Positions 28,581 to 36,257 of a stretch of DNA of 64,000 nt are shown here, piece by piece (the first letter of the stretch is position 1; each line of letters starts with the position of its first letter). The translations under genes and the position numbers were made by a program. Below the pieces are notes generated by a model that made no database searches, was not told the DNA's origin, and worked only from the letters and a program-made list of their open reading frames with translations. This stretch comes from Mesonia aestuariivivens (GTDB taxonomy: Bacteria > Bacteroidota > Bacteroidia > Flavobacteriales > Flavobacteriaceae): positions 1 through 64,000 of the forward strand of contig NZ_JAHWDF010000003.1 of assembly GCF_019311235.1 (NCBI RefSeq). Reading direction: 5' to 3'.

Positions 28581-28652
28581 AGCCAACGACGAGAATTGAA
28601 CTCGTGACCTCTTCCTTACCAAGGAAGCGCTCTACCCCTGAGCTACGTCGGC
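28581..28652 (-). tRNA. tRNA-Thr (GGU)
   Basis: A 72-base cloverleaf. Acceptor GCCGACG/CGTTGGC, anticodon stem CTTCC/GGAAG with loop TTGGTAA (anticodon GGT), T-loop TTCAATT. CCA is not encoded. Last of the four tRNAs before tuf. Confidence 0.96.
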
Positions 28653-28716
28653 CTTAAAACCAACCTGCATCAAACAGATTAAGCCCTATTTAGCCTTGAT
28701 ATACTCAAGGAAATAG

Positions 28717-28789
28717 AGCGGGAGACCAGGTTCGAACTGGCGACATTCAGCTTGGAAGGCTGACGCTCTACCAACTGAGCTACTCCCGC
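28717..28789 (-). tRNA. tRNA-Gly (UCC)
   Basis: A 73-base cloverleaf. Acceptor GCGGGAG/CTCCCGC, anticodon loop CTTCCAA (anticodon TCC), T-loop TTCGAAC, discriminator T. CCA is not encoded. Confidence 0.96.
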
Positions 28790-28828
28790 ATTCCAAAAAT
28801 TAATTTAATCTAAACTAAAATTCAGTTG

Positions 28829-28910
<82 letters not shown>

Positions 28911-28951
28911 AATGGTTTGTTTTTCAAAACCTTCATTATTTCATAGAACAG

Positions 28952-29025
28952 AGCCGATGGAGGGACTCGAACCCACGACCTGCTGATTACAAATCAGCTG
29001 CTCTAGCCAGCTGAGCTACATCGGC
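28952..29025 (-). tRNA. tRNA-Thr (UGU)
   Basis: A 74-base cloverleaf. Acceptor GCCGATG/CATCGGC, anticodon stem GCTGA/TCAGC with loop TTTGTAA (anticodon TGT), T-loop TTCGAGT. First gene of the tRNA-tuf operon. Confidence 0.96.
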
Positions 29026-29053
29026 GTTATGTTCAACTTTTCTTTTCAGAAAA

Positions 29054-29106
29054 GAACGTTATCGCTAACGGAGCGCAAATATATAGCAGTTTAGCTTTAC
29101 TGCAAA
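29054..29106 (-). promoter_or_regulatory. Promoter of the tRNA-tuf-rpo supercluster, with boxA-like leader
   Basis: On the minus strand TTTG (29106-29103), 19 bases, TATATTTG (29083-29076) is an exact consensus promoter. GTTCTTTTC follows (29057 leftwards), resembling boxA and the GTTCAT elements of the rRNA promoters. The first tRNA starts at 29025. This is probably the main promoter for the four tRNAs and tuf. Confidence 0.82.
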
Positions 29107-29109
29107 ACT

Positions 29110-29317
29110 TTTTTTAATTTTTTTTTAATTTTTTTTCAATGAATAAACAAAAACTAATTAAATATAAACACAAATATCTAATTTACAACTATTTATACAA
29201 ATCTTGAAAATTTATCTTTTTTGAAATATTTTTTCTGTTATACAACTTAAATGGTCTCAGCTTATTGTTCACTATCTAATCAAAAAATTAAATTATCTTC
29301 AGACTAAAACAGTACAA
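29110..29317. other. AT-rich gene-free stretch
   Basis: Runs of T and A follow the supercluster promoter. I see no open frame, RNA gene or clear hairpin. The homopolymer stretch just upstream of the promoter may act as an UP-like, bendable element. Confidence 0.5.
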
Positions 29318-30208
29318 CTATTTAATTTTATTTCTAGGATGATAATTAGCGTACACTTTACTTAATTCTTTAATACTATTGTGAGTGTAAACTTGTGTAG
29401 ATGCCAAGCTTGAATGCCCTAAAAGTTCTTTAACTGAATTTAGATCTGCCCCTTCATTAAGTAAATGCGTAGCAAAAGAATGACGAATAATATGCGGACT
29501 TCTTTTTAATTTTGTTGACACTCTACTAAAATAAGTGTTTACAAGCCTGTAAACAAAGGTATCATACAACTTGCTACCTTTATTGGTTAACAGTAAATAT
29601 TCATTATCTTGAATAAGCTCTAATAGGTTTCTTTCTCTTAAATACAAAGACATAGTTTTTTTTATGCTCGGCAAAAGAGGTACAATGCGCTCTTTATTTC
29701 TTTTTCCTAATATTTTAATCTGCGAAGCTTCAGTATTAATATTATTCAATTTTAAATTAATTAACTCTGCTCTACGCATACCTGTAGCGTAAAACAATTC
29801 TATAATTAATTGGTCCCGCAGTCCTGAAAAACCTTCAGCATTAAAATTAGCCATGACCTCTTCTACTTCTTTAGTTGAAAATGGTAACTGAACTTTTTTA
29901 GAAACTTTGAGAGATTTATGTTTAAGTAATGGCGAAACTTCTATTTGTTTAGTATGAAGAAGAAATTTATAGAAGGTTTTTAACGATGAAATTTTACGAT
30001 TAATACTTCTATTACTTATACCAGCGGTTACTAAACTAACTACCCAAGATCTAATCATGGAATAGTTACATGCTGAAATATTATTTTCATTAAAAGTTTC
30101 TTGTACAAAATGCGAAAAATCTGAAATATCTTTTTGATAAGCATTTACCGTATGTAAAGAATATTTCTTTTCATACTGAAGATAATCTATAAATTGAGGT
30201 AAATGCAT
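29318..30208 (-). CDS. Tyrosine recombinase of the XerC/XerD type
   Basis: About 296 residues. A SAM-like N-terminal domain (QFIDYLQYEKKYSLHTVNAYQKDI) precedes the catalytic domain with R in YATGMRRAEL, K in ILGKRNKERIVPL, H-x-x-R in HIIRHSFATHLL, H in ELLGHSS, and the nucleophilic Y in TQVYTH. The length and fixed chromosomal neighbours suggest the housekeeping Xer enzyme that resolves chromosome dimers, not a phage integrase. The ATG at 30208 is chosen; the in-frame TTG at 30229 is part of the -7 box TAACTTTG. Confidence 0.9.
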   Translation of the reverse strand: MHLPQFIDYLQYEKKYSLHTVNAYQKDISDFSHFVQETFNENNISACNYSMIRSWVVSLVTAGISNRSINRKISSLKTFYKFLLHTKQIEVSPLLKHKSLKVSKKVQLPFSTKEVEEVMANFNAEGFSGLRDQLIIELFYATGMRRAELINLKLNNINTEASQIKILGKRNKERIVPLLPSIKKTMSLYLRERNLLELIQDNEYLLLTNKGSKLYDTFVYRLVNTYFSRVSTKLKRSPHIIRHSFATHLLNEGADLNSVKELLGHSSLASTQVYTHNSIKELSKVYANYHPRNKIK

Positions 30209-30212
30209 AAAA

Positions 30213-30258
30213 AAACTGTTGGTAAACAAAGTTAAGAAACTTTACGCACCAACAGTTT
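30213..30258 (-). terminator. rpsU terminator with a recombinase promoter box in its loop
   Basis: AAACTGTTGGT (30213-30223) pairs with ACCAACAGTTT (30248-30258). An inner stem AAAGTT/AACTTT (30228-30233, 30238-30243) lies within. On the minus strand a T-run follows and leads straight into the recombinase ATG. The -7 box TAACTTTG (30234-30227) is inside the loop. Confidence 0.75.
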
Positions 30259-30282
30259 GAAATAAGTATGATCTAAAAAGAA

Positions 30283-30477
30283 TTAAATATTCTCTTGATC
30301 TTTTAAACGTTGAATATATCTTGCCTTCTGAGTTTTATCTCTATTAACAAAAGAAGGTTTAGAAAAATTTTCACGACTCCGCAGCTCACGCATAGTCTTT
30401 GTTTTGTCGAATTTTCTTTTGAAACGTTTTAAGGCTCTTTCGATATTCTCTCCGTCTTTAACCGGTATAACTAACAT
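30283..30477 (-). CDS. rpsU: Ribosomal protein bS21
   Basis: A 64-residue basic protein: MLVIPVKDGENIERALKRFK then KTKTMRELRSRENF, typical of bS21. In Bacteroidota, bS21 with bS18 and bS6 holds the 3' end of 16S rRNA so that the anti-Shine-Dalgarno is hidden. This gene carries a full Shine-Dalgarno sequence seven bases before its ATG, unlike nearly every other gene here, which fits translational autoregulation: when bS21 is short, ribosomes with a free anti-SD would translate it. A terminator follows. Confidence 0.96.
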   Translation of the reverse strand: MLVIPVKDGENIERALKRFKRKFDKTKTMRELRSRENFSKPSFVNRDKTQKARYIQRLKDQENI

Positions 30478-30484
30478 AGTTTAT

Positions 30485-30493
30485 TCACCTCCT
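30485..30493 (-). promoter_or_regulatory. Strong Shine-Dalgarno site of rpsU
   Basis: AGGAGGTGA (minus strand, 30493-30485; preceded by AA) is fully complementary to the usual 16S 3' end and spaced seven bases from the ATG. I found no comparable site upstream of the other genes. Confidence 0.9.
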
Positions 30494-30555
30494 TTCACTT
30501 AAAAATCATGAAGGGCAAAATTAAAACTTATTTTAACATTTCAAAGTATTTTTTT

Positions 30556-30668
30556 GATGATCATTTTGGCGATAATTTCTTATTAGCATTTTTGCCAAAA
30601 CAATCAAAAACTTTATGTCGCTGGTTTGTATTCTTTTTTATCGATGATCATTTTGGCGATAATTTCCC
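30556..30668. repeat. Direct repeat spanning the acyl-CoA dehydrogenase 3' end
   Basis: The same 24 bases occur at 30556-30579 (untranslated) and 30643-30666 (coding for EIIAKMII near the C terminus). Both are followed by A-rich sequence ending in ATAC on the minus strand. The second copy looks like a remnant of a small duplication of the gene's end. Confidence 0.8.
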
Positions 30669-31779
30669 TTAAAATTTCACTGGTACCACCGCCTATTGGG
30701 CCTAATCTACTATCACGAAGCATTCGCGCTAATGGATAATCTTCCATATAACCATAACCTCCTAAAAACTGTAGGCATTCATCGATGGCTTTATCTGCCA
30801 TTTTTGTAGATAATAATTTAGACATCGTCGCCTCTTTCACTACATATTCTCCATGACCTAAGCGCTGAGCGGTTAAATAATTAAACTGCTTACACATTTC
30901 TGCTTCACTAGCAATGTCTGCAATACGGTGACGAAGTGCTTGAAACTTATCTATTGTCTTTCCAAATGCGGTACGATCACTCATATATTGTAACGTATAA
31001 TCTATCGCGCTTTCAGCTCTAGCGTGTGCATTAATCCCCATAATTAAACGTTCTAGAGCAAAATGCTGCATAATATAAGGAAAACCTTTACCTTCTTCTC
31101 CCATTAAATTTTCAGTCGGGATTTTTACATCAGTAAAAGATATTTCTCCTGTATCTGAAGCTCTCCATCCTAATTTATCTAATTTTGTAGAGGCTATTCC
31201 AGGTGTATCACGGTCTATTACGAAAATACTCATTCCTTTGTTTCCATCTTCTGGATTAGTTTTGGCTGCAATCACCAAATAATCTGAATATACGCCATTG
31301 GTAATAAATGTCTTAGAACCATTTAACACGTAATGATCTCCATTTTTTATAGCGGTAGATCTCATCCCTGCAACATCAGAACCTCCAAAAGGTTCTGTAA
31401 TACAAAGACAACCTATTTTTTCTCCTGTAATACTTGGTGCTAAATATTTTTCTTTTTGTTCGTGACTACCTTCTTTATTTAAATGCGTCATCGCTAAATA
31501 AGCGTGAGCCCACATAGCTGCAGCAAAACCACCTGAATTTATTTTCTGTAGTTCTTCTAAAAAAATAACCGTATAAAAAATATCCAGATCTAAACCACCA
31601 TATTGCTCAGGATAGTTAATGCCGAAGAAACCCATTTCTCCAAACTTCTCCCAAATAAAACGTTCTATAGTTCCTGTTTTTTCCCATTTATCTAAATGCG
31701 GTACTACTTCTTTTTTTAAAAAGTCACTAAGGCTTTTTCTAAATAAATGATGCTCTTCTGTAAAATATGTTGTGTTCAT
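30613..31779 (-). CDS. Acyl-CoA dehydrogenase
   Basis: A 388-residue flavoenzyme of fatty-acid or branched-chain acyl-CoA oxidation. FAD-binding and substrate motifs CLCITEPFGGSDVAGM and WRASDTGEISFTDV (parts), FGKTIDKFQALRHRIADI, and the C-terminal QFLGGYGYMEDYPLARMLRDSR then GGGTSEILREII are all present. The catalytic base position cannot be fixed by eye among short-, medium- and long-chain types. No electron-transfer flavoprotein or thiolase gene is nearby. A duplicated 24-base piece of its 3' end lies just downstream. Confidence 0.93.
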   Translation of the reverse strand: MNTTYFTEEHHLFRKSLSDFLKKEVVPHLDKWEKTGTIERFIWEKFGEMGFFGINYPEQYGGLDLDIFYTVIFLEELQKINSGGFAAAMWAHAYLAMTHLNKEGSHEQKEKYLAPSITGEKIGCLCITEPFGGSDVAGMRSTAIKNGDHYVLNGSKTFITNGVYSDYLVIAAKTNPEDGNKGMSIFVIDRDTPGIASTKLDKLGWRASDTGEISFTDVKIPTENLMGEEGKGFPYIMQHFALERLIMGINAHARAESAIDYTLQYMSDRTAFGKTIDKFQALRHRIADIASEAEMCKQFNYLTAQRLGHGEYVVKEATMSKLLSTKMADKAIDECLQFLGGYGYMEDYPLARMLRDSRLGPIGGGTSEILREIIAKMIIDKKEYKPAT

Positions 31780-31864
31780 TGTATTGTTGAAATTGAAATT
31801 TGGTAATATTTACTGCTAATTAAACGTAAAATTAAGTAAAAAACAATCCGTTCTTTAAGGAATT

Positions 31865-32740
31865 CTAATTTATTTTAACGTATAATTTAATTCTATCTAT
31901 TTTATAAGCTGGAAAAGATTCTATTTTTGCTAATTCTTCAAAAGATTTAATTCCTTCGTGTAGTTTTCGGTATTCTATAATTTCTCTAGCCAATTCATAG
32001 TTAAAATAAATTACTTCTGAAAGTTGAATGAGTGAGGCCTCATTAATTGAGATTTTTTCAATTTCGACAGGTTGTAAAACCGTATATTCTTTTAAGATGT
32101 TTTGTTCTGTTTCATACGGCAAACCATAAATATCTTTCAGCTGAATATCATTTACGAAACCTCCTATTTTTAATCTGTAATTAATAATTCGCTGGCTTAA
32201 CTTCTCTCCAATTCCATAAACCTCTATTAATTCTTCCCTTGTAACAGTGTTTAGATCTTTTCTTTTTGCTGAATATTTTGAAGGTTTGGAATAATTTTTA
32301 TTAGTAAGATTTCTTTTTTTCACCCATTCTGGAAAATTAAATGAAGGTGATATTTTATTGAATATAGAATCTGAAATTTTTGTGATAATTTGAAATTCTC
32401 TAGCCGAATTAATCCATTTTCCTTGAGCTCTAAAATCTTTTAGTCGTTGTATTTCCACTAAACTCATCCCTAATCGATAACCTCTAGAATTATTTATATA
32501 GTTAGGATTGAAAGGATAAATGGTATCTTTTTTAGGTTTTTGATTTTCTTTTTTAATAGAGTCTAAAAAACGTTCTACTTCTTTTAATTGTTTCTGTTCA
32601 CTCGCTGATAATTGATCTTTTATAGGTAAATGATGTACATAATACATACCGCCCATAGCGATCAAAATTAAAATGATTAATAAAAAAACCCCACTTTGTT
32701 GTTTGGGCATAAACACAAAATGGGATTTTTTAAATTTCAT
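31865..32740 (-). CDS. Membrane-anchored helix-hairpin-helix protein (ComEA-like domains)
   Basis: A 291-residue protein. One membrane helix (about residues 17-35) precedes a charged linker and repeated helix-hairpin-helix modules: LIEVYGIGEKLSQRIINYRLKIGGF, LKDIYGLPYETEQNIL, and SINEASLIQLSEV with IIEYRKLHEGIKSFEEL. ComEA-type HhH domains bind DNA without sequence specificity, and relatives serve in DNA uptake. The orientation would place the domains in the periplasm, so a competence role is possible. It lies 11 bases after the symporter gene. Function is inferred. Confidence 0.82.
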   Translation of the reverse strand: MKFKKSHFVFMPKQQSGVFLLIILILIAMGGMYYVHHLPIKDQLSASEQKQLKEVERFLDSIKKENQKPKKDTIYPFNPNYINNSRGYRLGMSLVEIQRLKDFRAQGKWINSAREFQIITKISDSIFNKISPSFNFPEWVKKRNLTNKNYSKPSKYSAKRKDLNTVTREELIEVYGIGEKLSQRIINYRLKIGGFVNDIQLKDIYGLPYETEQNILKEYTVLQPVEIEKISINEASLIQLSEVIYFNYELAREIIEYRKLHEGIKSFEELAKIESFPAYKIDRIKLYVKIN

Positions 32741-32751
32741 AAGATGAAAGT

Positions 32752-34845
32752 TTACGCGGTTTTACCTTTTATATATAAATCGCCAGATTTTACCTTTTTA
32801 AAATATTCTCTTAAATCTTCTCTTACTTCACCAGACATAATATAAAGTCCAATAATATTTGGGAATGACATTGCTAAAATCATCATATCTGAAAATACCA
32901 ATACGGCACCTAAACTAATTGAAGACCCTACTACTACAAAGATTAAGAATAAAAATTTATAAATCATCTCAGATTTTTTACTTCTTCCAAATAAATATGT
33001 CCAAGCTCTCATTCCGTAATAAGACCAAGAAATCATTGTTGAAAAAGCAAATAAGAATACGGCTGCTGCTAATACATATGGGAACCAAGAAATAACACTT
33101 GCAAACGCATCTGATGTTAATTCTACACCTCCAATACCTTCTACTTCGTGCATACCTGTAAACACTAACACTAAAGCCGTAAGTGTACACACGACTACTG
33201 TATCTATAAAAGGTTCTAATAACGCCACAAATCCTTCTGATGCTGGGTGGTTGGTTTTAGCTGCACTATGTGCGATTGCTGCTGAACCTACACCTGCTTC
33301 ATTTGAAAAGGCTGCTCTTTGAAAACCAACTACTAAAACACCTAACACACCACCTTTTAATGCACTAGGTGAAAAAGCTCCATCTATAATTGCATTAAAC
33401 GCCGGACCTATATTCTCTATATTTACACCAATAACTGTTAAAGCTCCTAACACATAAACTAATGCCATTATAGGAACAATTTTACCGGTTACTTTTGCTA
33501 TACTATTAATACCGCCAATAATAACAACTCCTACAAGAACTGCTATTACAACACCAAACCAAAAACCATTTCCGTCTAGCATAGGAAATTGACCTGATAA
33601 AATTTCAAAAGATTGATTAGCTTGAAACATGTTACCACCTCCAAAAGAAGCTCCTACACCTAAAATGGCAAAAAAGCCTGCTAAAAATTTACCTAAACCT
33701 TTCATATTACGCTTTTCTAAACCGTAACGTAAATAGTTCATTGGTCCTCCGAAAATACGACCGTCTTCAGTGATATTTCTATACTTCACCCCTAATGTAC
33801 ATTCTACAAACTTAGAAGACATCCCTAATAAACCCGCAATAATCATCCAAAAAGTAGCTCCAGCTCCACCTAAAGAAACCGCTACAGCAACTCCAGCTAT
33901 ATTTCCTAAACCAACGGTTGCAGAAACTGCTGTTGCCAAGGCTTGAAAGTGTGTAATGTTTCCTGGTGCGTTAGGATCGTCATATTTTCCTTTGGCTAAA
34001 TCTAATGAATGTTTAAAACCTCTAAAATTGATAAACTTCATTCTTATCGTAAAAAATGCAGCTCCTAATACTAGCCAAATTACGATAAAAGGGATGCTAT
34101 TTTTTTGAAGATCTCCGTTAGGATGTGTTAAAGCTACGGGATCATCATATTTTATTTCAGCTAAATAATGTGCTCCTTGTTCAATTAAATCTTCTGTACT
34201 ATTTGGATCAAAAATTTCGTTTCCTTCTTTAACTAAATATTTTAGTTCTCCATTAGCTAAAGCAAATACAGCCTCTTCTTGTTCACCATGTTGTACAATC
34301 GCCAGTTTGTCTCCTTTCTTCACTTTTGCTCCTTCTGGTTTTAACCATTTTTGCAACGTGTAAATTTCTTTTGTTTTGGCAGACCAACTTGGAGTAGCTA
34401 TTAATTTTACATCTGCATAAACTACAGGATCGTAAATACCAATAGCTGCAAATGGATCCCAAAATAAAACAGCCGACATATTATCTACGACCGGCTGAAA
34501 AAATCCATTAAAATGTTCTGTAATCGACTCTGCTTTAATTCGGTAAGAATTAGTAACGGAATTACCTTTAGCATCGGTAACAATTACTTGATAACTCACA
34601 CCTTCCACCAAGCCCGTCGCTTTATTAGACTTCAAAGAAGTTTCTTTGTTAGACCATTTATAAGAGTATGGTGGCGTGCCTCCTTTGATAGTTAAGTCGA
34701 TAGTACCATCATTAATTAAAGTGGATGGATTAATGATATCAGCTTCTACTACAAAATCTTGATTGCTATCTGTTTGATTAGATTGCGCACTCATCACGCT
34801 GATTGAAAAACATAAAAATAATGCTGAAAGCAAATACTTTCTCAT
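32752..34845 (-). CDS. Alanine/sodium symporter family protein with N-terminal SprB-like and lipoyl-like extension
   Basis: A 697-residue protein. A signal peptide (1-20, ending SAQS) precedes a domain with GGTPPYSYKWSN (about residues 54-65), the hallmark of SprB-type beta repeats. A segment with LKPEGAKVKKGDKLAIVQHGE and ANGELKYLVKEGNEIF (about 167-213) resembles a biotinyl/lipoyl hammerhead without the modified lysine. The symporter core starts near residue 250 with GLGNIAGVAVAVSLGG, SNEAGVGSAAIAHSAAKT and about ten helices (AGCS family, Na+-coupled alanine or glycine uptake). Ordinary AgcS proteins have about 450-500 residues, so about 200 are extra. Confidence 0.88.
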   Translation of the reverse strand: MRKYLLSALFLCFSISVMSAQSNQTDSNQDFVVEADIINPSTLINDGTIDLTIKGGTPPYSYKWSNKETSLKSNKATGLVEGVSYQVIVTDAKGNSVTNSYRIKAESITEHFNGFFQPVVDNMSAVLFWDPFAAIGIYDPVVYADVKLIATPSWSAKTKEIYTLQKWLKPEGAKVKKGDKLAIVQHGEQEEAVFALANGELKYLVKEGNEIFDPNSTEDLIEQGAHYLAEIKYDDPVALTHPNGDLQKNSIPFIVIWLVLGAAFFTIRMKFINFRGFKHSLDLAKGKYDDPNAPGNITHFQALATAVSATVGLGNIAGVAVAVSLGGAGATFWMIIAGLLGMSSKFVECTLGVKYRNITEDGRIFGGPMNYLRYGLEKRNMKGLGKFLAGFFAILGVGASFGGGNMFQANQSFEILSGQFPMLDGNGFWFGVVIAVLVGVVIIGGINSIAKVTGKIVPIMALVYVLGALTVIGVNIENIGPAFNAIIDGAFSPSALKGGVLGVLVVGFQRAAFSNEAGVGSAAIAHSAAKTNHPASEGFVALLEPFIDTVVVCTLTALVLVFTGMHEVEGIGGVELTSDAFASVISWFPYVLAAAVFLFAFSTMISWSYYGMRAWTYLFGRSKKSEMIYKFLFLIFVVVGSSISLGAVLVFSDMMILAMSFPNIIGLYIMSGEVREDLREYFKKVKSGDLYIKGKTA

Positions 34846-34978
34846 AAAATATTATAGTTTTATTAATAGAAATTTAAATGTTAAAATTTAGAAAGGCACC
34901 AATATCCTAAAAAAAAATGCTATTTCAAAGGCTTAGGAGTTAAAATGCAAAGTAAATGTTAATAGAATTCGATTTAAG

Positions 34979-36022
34979 CTATAGTTTATAAGTCTGTTTA
35001 AGCTTTTCTATTTGCGAAGGTTTTCCTATAAAAATTAACTTAGAATTCTTTTTAAGCACCATGTTTGCATCGGGATTAACGCTATAATTTCCTTCTGGAT
35101 CACGGTAGCCAATTACGGTGCACCCCGTTTTTTTACGAAGATCTAATTCTTTAATCGCATGCTCTTTTCCGTCGCTACAAATATGATCAAAATTAATTTC
35201 TTCTATATTAATACTTCCTTCTTGTCGAGAAACAGAAAGATGTCCCAAAAATTCAACTAAATCTGGAGTAACCACTAAACTTGCCATATGATCGCCCCCT
35301 ATTTTATCTGGCATAATCACATTATCTGCACCAGCTAATTTTAATTTATAAGTTGTACTTTCTTTGGTAGCTCTACTTATAATTTTTAACCTATCATTTA
35401 GCTGTTTAGCCGAAAGTACAATAAAAACGTTATCTGTATCTCCAGGTAATGTACACATTAAAGTTGATGCTCGGTCTATACCTGCTTGTTTAAGCACCTC
35501 ATCTTCTGTAGCATTACCGTTAATATAAAGCATTCCAGAATCATATAAAGGTTCTAATACTTTTTCATCTTTATCTATAATCACAAAACTTTTATGATAA
35601 GCTTTTAATTTGCTTACTGCCTGCATTCCATTTCTTCCATAACCACAAACTATGACGTGATCTTTTAATGAATCAATTTTAGACTTCACTTTTTTTGCTC
35701 TTAAATTTCCTATATTATTTTTACTTAAAATATATTCGGTAATTACTGAAATTGCATAACCCACAAAGAAAATACTACATATAATGTAAGTAGAGGTAAG
35801 TAATTTTTCTAACGGACTTAATTTTTGTACTTCACCAAACCCAATTGTACTAATGGTGATGACTGTCATATAAATCGCATCAATCCAACTATAACCAGAA
35901 AAAAACTTAAACCCAAATATTCCTACTAAGAAAACACCTACTAATAACAATAAGGCTATTCTAAGTCTAGAACCGAGTTGATTTTTTAATGAAAATTGTT
36001 GTAGCGGATTTTTATAAATCAA
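34979..36022 (-). CDS. Two-helix potassium channel with RCK domain
   Basis: A 347-residue protein. Two membrane helices (about 20-40 and 75-97) flank a pore helix and the selectivity filter TIGFGE (59-64), a variant of TVGYGD. A RCK/TrkA-N Rossmann domain follows (VIVCGYGRNGMQAV, 123-136; acidic end IIDKDEK), then a TrkA-C domain near 255-347. It resembles MthK or Kch-type K+ channels gated by ligand at the RCK ring. The start overlaps the PspC gene by 11 bases. Confidence 0.9.
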   Translation of the reverse strand: MIYKNPLQQFSLKNQLGSRLRIALLLLVGVFLVGIFGFKFFSGYSWIDAIYMTVITISTIGFGEVQKLSPLEKLLTSTYIICSIFFVGYAISVITEYILSKNNIGNLRAKKVKSKIDSLKDHVIVCGYGRNGMQAVSKLKAYHKSFVIIDKDEKVLEPLYDSGMLYINGNATEDEVLKQAGIDRASTLMCTLPGDTDNVFIVLSAKQLNDRLKIISRATKESTTYKLKLAGADNVIMPDKIGGDHMASLVVTPDLVEFLGHLSVSRQEGSINIEEINFDHICSDGKEHAIKELDLRKKTGCTVIGYRDPEGNYSVNPDANMVLKKNSKLIFIGKPSQIEKLKQTYKL

Positions 36023-36242
36023 AGACTGAGGTTCGTTTAGTATAAATTAAATCTTTTAATCTTAACCAAAAGGCCAAAGTTAAATAAACAGCAAAACCAA
36101 CGCCTAAGGTAGCAAAAGAAACATAAATAAAAAATAACCGAACACTTTTTACACGCATACCTAAACGATCTGCCAATCGAGAACTCACATAAAAACCGTT
36201 ACGCTCAAAATAATACCTTATGTTAGAAATGAACCTTTTCAT
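36012..36242 (-). CDS. PspC-domain small membrane protein
   Basis: A 76-residue protein: GFYVSSRLADRLGMRVKSVRLFFIYVSFATLGVGF is a PspC domain with one or two hydrophobic helices (about 30-62). PspC partners act in envelope-stress sensing in proteobacteria; in Bacteroidota these short copies are of unknown role. It is translationally coupled to the K+ channel by an 11-base overlap, suggesting a joint membrane function. No pspA or pspB is present. Confidence 0.82.
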   Translation of the reverse strand: MKRFISNIRYYFERNGFYVSSRLADRLGMRVKSVRLFFIYVSFATLGVGFAVYLTLAFWLRLKDLIYTKRTSVFDL

Positions 36243-36257
36243 ACCTACAAAGATAGT

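Noticed and set aside
29318-30208. A phage or integron integrase
   Set aside because: No att-like repeats, cargo genes or composition break nearby; the length and neighbours fit a housekeeping Xer recombinase.
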